In this document: one piece after another, positions 5,540 through 7,513 of the stretch
Position numbering within the stretch: the stretch's first letter is position 1
How the letters are laid out: each line of letters begins with the position of its first letter
From: Defluviitaleaceae bacterium
GTDB lineage: Bacteria > Bacillota > Clostridia > Lachnospirales > WRAX01
Direction: 5' to 3'
Length of the DNA: 7,513 nucleotides
Assembly (NCBI GenBank): GCA_009781815.1
Contig: WQVB01000055.1
Location: 1 to 7,513, forward strand
Notes under the pieces: model-generated
Told to the model about the DNA's origin: nothing
Database searches by the model: none
What the model saw: the letters and a program-made list of their open reading frames with translations, nothing else
Position numbers and translations under genes: made by a program

Positions 5540-6550
5540 ATGGATAAAAATAATTTACAATATCAACTTTATAAATTGGATGATGAAAATGAGATAAACG
5601 CCCTGGTACAAGACGAGACAATTTGGCTTACTCAAAAAGCTATGGGCGAGCTGTTTGGTGTTGATAGAACGTCAATCTCTAGGCATTTGAAAAGTATTTT
5701 TGAAAGCGAAGAGCTTGAAGAAAAAGTGGTTAGTGCAGAAATTGCACACACCACTCACCATGGTGCTTTGGTGGAGAAAACGCAAACAAGGGACATAAAA
5801 TTTTATAATCTTGATGCTATTATTTCTGTTGGCTATAGGGTAAATTCTTTAAAAGCTACACGTTTTAGACAATGGGCGACCAAGGTGTTGCGTGAGTTTA
5901 TGACAAAAGGCTTTGTGATGGATGATGAACGCTTAAAGCGAGGTCAAACTGCTTTTGGTAAGGATTATTTTAGAGAGCTGCTTGGTCGTGTTCGCTCTAT
6001 TCGTGCTAGTGAACGCCGCATTTGGCTTCAGATAACGGATATTTTTGCCGAAATTAGTGTAGATTATGATAAAGACAGCCCTGTAACTAAAGAGTTTTAT
6101 GCCACGGTTCAAAATAAGTTTCATTTTGCTATAACAGGGCAGACGGCGGCGGAGATCATATATAATCGAGCAGATGCTGATAAAGAAAATATGGGGCTTT
6201 CCACGTGGAAAAACTCCCCTGATGGGCGTATTTTAAAGAGCGATGCGGTGGTTGCTAAAAATTATCTTGATGAAAAAGAAATTGGTCGCCTAGAGCGTAA
6301 TGTGTCTAGCTTTTTCGATTATGTTGAAGGTTTGATTGAAGATGAAGTGCTGCTTGAGATGAAAGACTTTGCAGAGAGTATAGATGCTTTTTTGAAATTT
6401 AACCGCTTTGAAATTTTAGAAGGCAAAGGCAAGAAGTCTATGATTGATGCTAAAAAGAAAGCTGGAGATGAGTATGATGTGTTTAACAAAACACAAAAGA
6501 TAAACTCTGATTTTGAAAAGCAGATAACCAAAAGAAATTTAGGAAAATAA
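5540..6550 (+). CDS. RhuM-family protein (Virulence_RhuM), function unknown
   Basis: This 336-residue protein matches the RhuM family, named after a gene of Salmonella pathogenicity island 3 and common on genomic islands, prophages and near restriction-modification loci. Its biochemical role is not established. Visible parts are a helix-turn-helix-like segment, IWLTQKAMGELFGVDRTSIS (28-47); the family core DIKFYNLDAIISVGYRVNS (85-103) with TRFRQWATKVLREFM (107-121); and a C-terminal helical region with STWKNSPDGRILKSDAVVAK (221-240). Length is full for the family and no frameshift is seen. The ATG at 5540 has TTAGGGGA 8 bases upstream and is preferred to an in-frame TTG at 5522 that precedes this site. 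It sits 21 bases after glmS, so it is probably co-transcribed with it. Its accessory nature between glmS and rpsO suggests acquisition by transfer. DNA binding is plausible but inferred. Confidence 0.85.
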   Translation: MDKNNLQYQLYKLDDENEINALVQDETIWLTQKAMGELFGVDRTSISRHLKSIFESEELEEKVVSAEIAHTTHHGALVEKTQTRDIKFYNLDAIISVGYRVNSLKATRFRQWATKVLREFMTKGFVMDDERLKRGQTAFGKDYFRELLGRVRSIRASERRIWLQITDIFAEISVDYDKDSPVTKEFYATVQNKFHFAITGQTAAEIIYNRADADKENMGLSTWKNSPDGRILKSDAVVAKNYLDEKEIGRLERNVSSFFDYVEGLIEDEVLLEMKDFAESIDAFLKFNRFEILEGKGKKSMIDAKKKAGDEYDVFNKTQKINSDFEKQITKRNLGK

Positions 6551-6553
6551 CCC

Positions 6554-6582
6554 TTGCTTTTTTGTATGGCCTGTGGTAGAAT
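6554..6582 (+). promoter_or_regulatory. Extended -10 promoter for rpsO-pnp
   Basis: TTGCTT (6554-6559) and TAGAAT (6577-6582) are separated by 17 bases. A TG dinucleotide at 6574-6575, one base before the -10 box, makes it an extended -10 promoter. Transcription would start near 6589, giving a leader of about 90 bases. The promoter lies immediately after the RhuM-family stop codon, so rpsO need not depend on read-through. Confidence 0.75.
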
Positions 6583-6589
6583 GGGTAGG

Positions 6590-6665
6590 ATAAAAACATG
6601 AACCAACACTAGGATATTGGGGAATCTTCCGCCCGTGTCTTGGTGATTGGGGATTAGACAAAAAT
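6590..6665 (+). promoter_or_regulatory. Structured rpsO leader, candidate S15 autoregulatory element
   Basis: ACCA (6602-6605) with ACAC (6606-6609) can pair with GTGT (6635-6638) and TGGT (6641-6644), leaving a two-base bulge. This closes a G-rich inner segment in which GGG can pair with CCC (6632-6634). ATTGGGGA occurs twice, at 6616-6623 and 6646-6653, so alternative pairings are possible. S15 represses its own mRNA through leader structures in several bacteria. That this leader does so is inference from position and foldability. Confidence 0.4.
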
Positions 6666-6678
6666 GGAGGATACAAAA

Positions 6679-6942
6679 ATGACACCAATTAACAAACAAG
6701 AAATTATTGCAAAGTATGGCAGAAGTGCCACAGACACAGGCTCTTCAGAGGTGCAAATAGCCCTTTTAACGGCTCGCATCAACTCTTTGACGGAGCATTT
6801 AAGAACACACAAAAAAGACCACCACAGCAGACGTGGCCTTTTGATGATGGTTGGGCAAAGACGCCGCCTTTTAGACTATCTAATTAAAACGGATATTGCA
6901 AAATATCGTGAGCTGATTGTAGAATTAGGCATTAGAAAATAA
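6679..6942 (+). CDS. rpsO: 30S ribosomal protein S15
   Basis: This 87-residue ribosomal protein binds 16S rRNA in the central domain and helps assemble the 30S platform. Recognisable blocks are KYGRSATDTGSSEVQIALLT (12-31), TEHLRTHKKDHHSRRGLLMM (38-57) and VGQRRRLLDYL (58-68). Length is close to the usual 88-89 residues. The start at 6679 is preferred because GGAGG at 6666-6670 sits 8 bases before it. The alternative in-frame ATG at 6664 overlaps that ribosome binding site and would add five residues not typical of S15. It has its own promoter and is followed 65 bases later by pnp, the conserved partner gene. Confidence 0.97.
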   Translation: MTPINKQEIIAKYGRSATDTGSSEVQIALLTARINSLTEHLRTHKKDHHSRRGLLMMVGQRRRLLDYLIKTDIAKYRELIVELGIRK

Positions 6943-6952
6943 TGTTTTATGG

Positions 6953-6986
6953 GAACAAGGGGCGGCCACGTGGCTTGCCCTTGTTC
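6953..6986 (+). other. Long rpsO-pnp intercistronic hairpin
   Basis: GAACAAGGG (6953-6961) pairs with CCCTTGTTC (6978-6986). The stem continues, with small bulges, into GCC/GGC around loop ACGT. It is followed by TATATAAA, not a T-run, so it is at most a weak terminator. In E. coli the rpsO-pnp gap holds a stem cut by RNase III that underlies PNPase autocontrol. A similar processing or attenuation role here is inferred from position. Confidence 0.7.
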
Positions 6987-7007
6987 TATATAAACGAGGA
7001 GAAAAAT

Positions 7008-7513
7008 ATGCATAGAACTTATGAAATGACCTTAGCGGGCAGCCCCTTTAAGGTAGAGGTTGGAAGAGTGGCAGAGCAAGCTGGCGGTGCCGTTATTGTC
7101 CATTATGGAGACACGGTGGTGCTTTGCACTGCAACATCATCTGAAAAGCCACGCCAGGGTATCGACTTCTTCCCCCTTTCTTGTGATTATGAAGAGAGGC
7201 TTTATGCTGTTGGTAAAATACCAGGCGGCTTTATAAAGCGTGAGGGCAGGCCAACGGAGAAGGCCGTGCTTGCATCTCGCTTGATTGATAGACCTATACG
7301 CCCTCTCTTTCCTGAAACCCTTAGGAATGACGTGGCTGTAGTGGCAACTGTGTGGAGCGTAGACCAGCTGCACAGCCCAGAGATAGCTGCCATGATAGGC
7401 TGTAACATCGCCTTAGCTATATCTGACATACCTTTTAACGGGCCTGTAGGCTCTACAAATGTGGGCTTGGTTGATGGTCGCTTGGTTGTTAACCCTAAGG
7501 GTGAAGATAAAGA
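7008..7513 (+). CDS. pnp: Polyribonucleotide nucleotidyltransferase (PNPase), 5' part
   Basis: The first 168 residues of PNPase are present and the gene continues past the window edge. The enzyme degrades RNA 3' to 5' using phosphate, and can run in reverse to add tails. It acts as a trimer in RNA turnover. The fragment covers most of the first RNase PH domain: YGDTVVLCTAT (33-43), GIDFFPLSCDYEERLYAVGK (51-70), the RNA-contacting IPGGFIKREGRPTEKA (71-86) and RLIDRPIRPLFP (91-102), then SDIPFNGP (139-146). The ATG follows GAGGAG at 6996-7001. The second RNase PH, KH and S1 domains lie outside the window. No frameshift is seen in the visible part. Confidence 0.97.
   Translation, partial: MHRTYEMTLAGSPFKVEVGRVAEQAGGAVIVHYGDTVVLCTATSSEKPRQGIDFFPLSCDYEERLYAVGKIPGGFIKREGRPTEKAVLASRLIDRPIRPLFPETLRNDVAVVATVWSVDQLHSPEIAAMIGCNIALAISDIPFNGPVGSTNVGLVDGRLVVNPKGEDK

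Noticed and set aside
6664..6678. ATG start five codons upstream in rpsO
   Set aside because: It overlaps the GGAGG ribosome binding site used by the ATG at 6679, and S15 normally begins close to the latter.
6319..6699. Minus-strand 126-residue open frame over the end of the RhuM-family gene
   Set aside because: It is antisense to a clear coding region and crosses the rpsO promoter and leader. Its composition is that expected of a shadow frame.

Overview
The window reads as a chromosomal segment of a low-to-moderate-GC anaerobic Bacillota, most likely a Clostridia member. The evidence is strong AGGAGG/GGGGA ribosome binding sites, the minimal iscR-iscS-iscU iron-sulfur operon without hscBA or fdx, sigma-A-type promoters and the rpsO-pnp gene order. 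This placement is inferred from gene content, not from a tree. All recognised genes lie on the + strand.

Layout. Positions 1-771 hold no credible gene and are packed with inverted and hairpin repeats, ending in the promoter and a 27-bp palindrome just ahead of iscR. Next come iscR (772-1203), the cysteine desulfurase iscS/nifS (1249-2469), a repeat-filled 108-nt gap, and the scaffold iscU (2578-3036), which has a His/Asp-rich tail. A rho-independent terminator follows at 3062-3088. Positions 3089-3703 are a second repeat-rich non-coding stretch. It leads into glmS (3704-5518), which is followed after 21 nt by a RhuM-family gene (5540-6550). An extended -10 promoter and a structured leader precede rpsO (6679-6942). 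A long hairpin then precedes pnp (7008 onward), which runs off the window.

How the genes fit together. IscR is a probable Fe-S-sensing repressor of its own operon. IscS supplies sulfur and IscU assembles clusters. GlmS makes glucosamine-6-phosphate for the cell wall. rpsO and pnp form the usual translation and RNA-turnover pair. The RhuM-like gene is the accessory item, sitting in a housekeeping neighbourhood with tight operon-like spacing behind glmS.

The most unusual content is non-coding. One family of 26-bp hairpins (six copies in three inverted pairs) carries a GTAG foot and compensatory stem changes, an architecture like gammaproteobacterial REP/BIME elements. A second family of paired hairpins with a CTTGA loop and a conserved core occurs in three copies. 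Nothing in the window proves a new enzyme system. The repeat families, the iscR palindrome and the IscU tail are the best leads.
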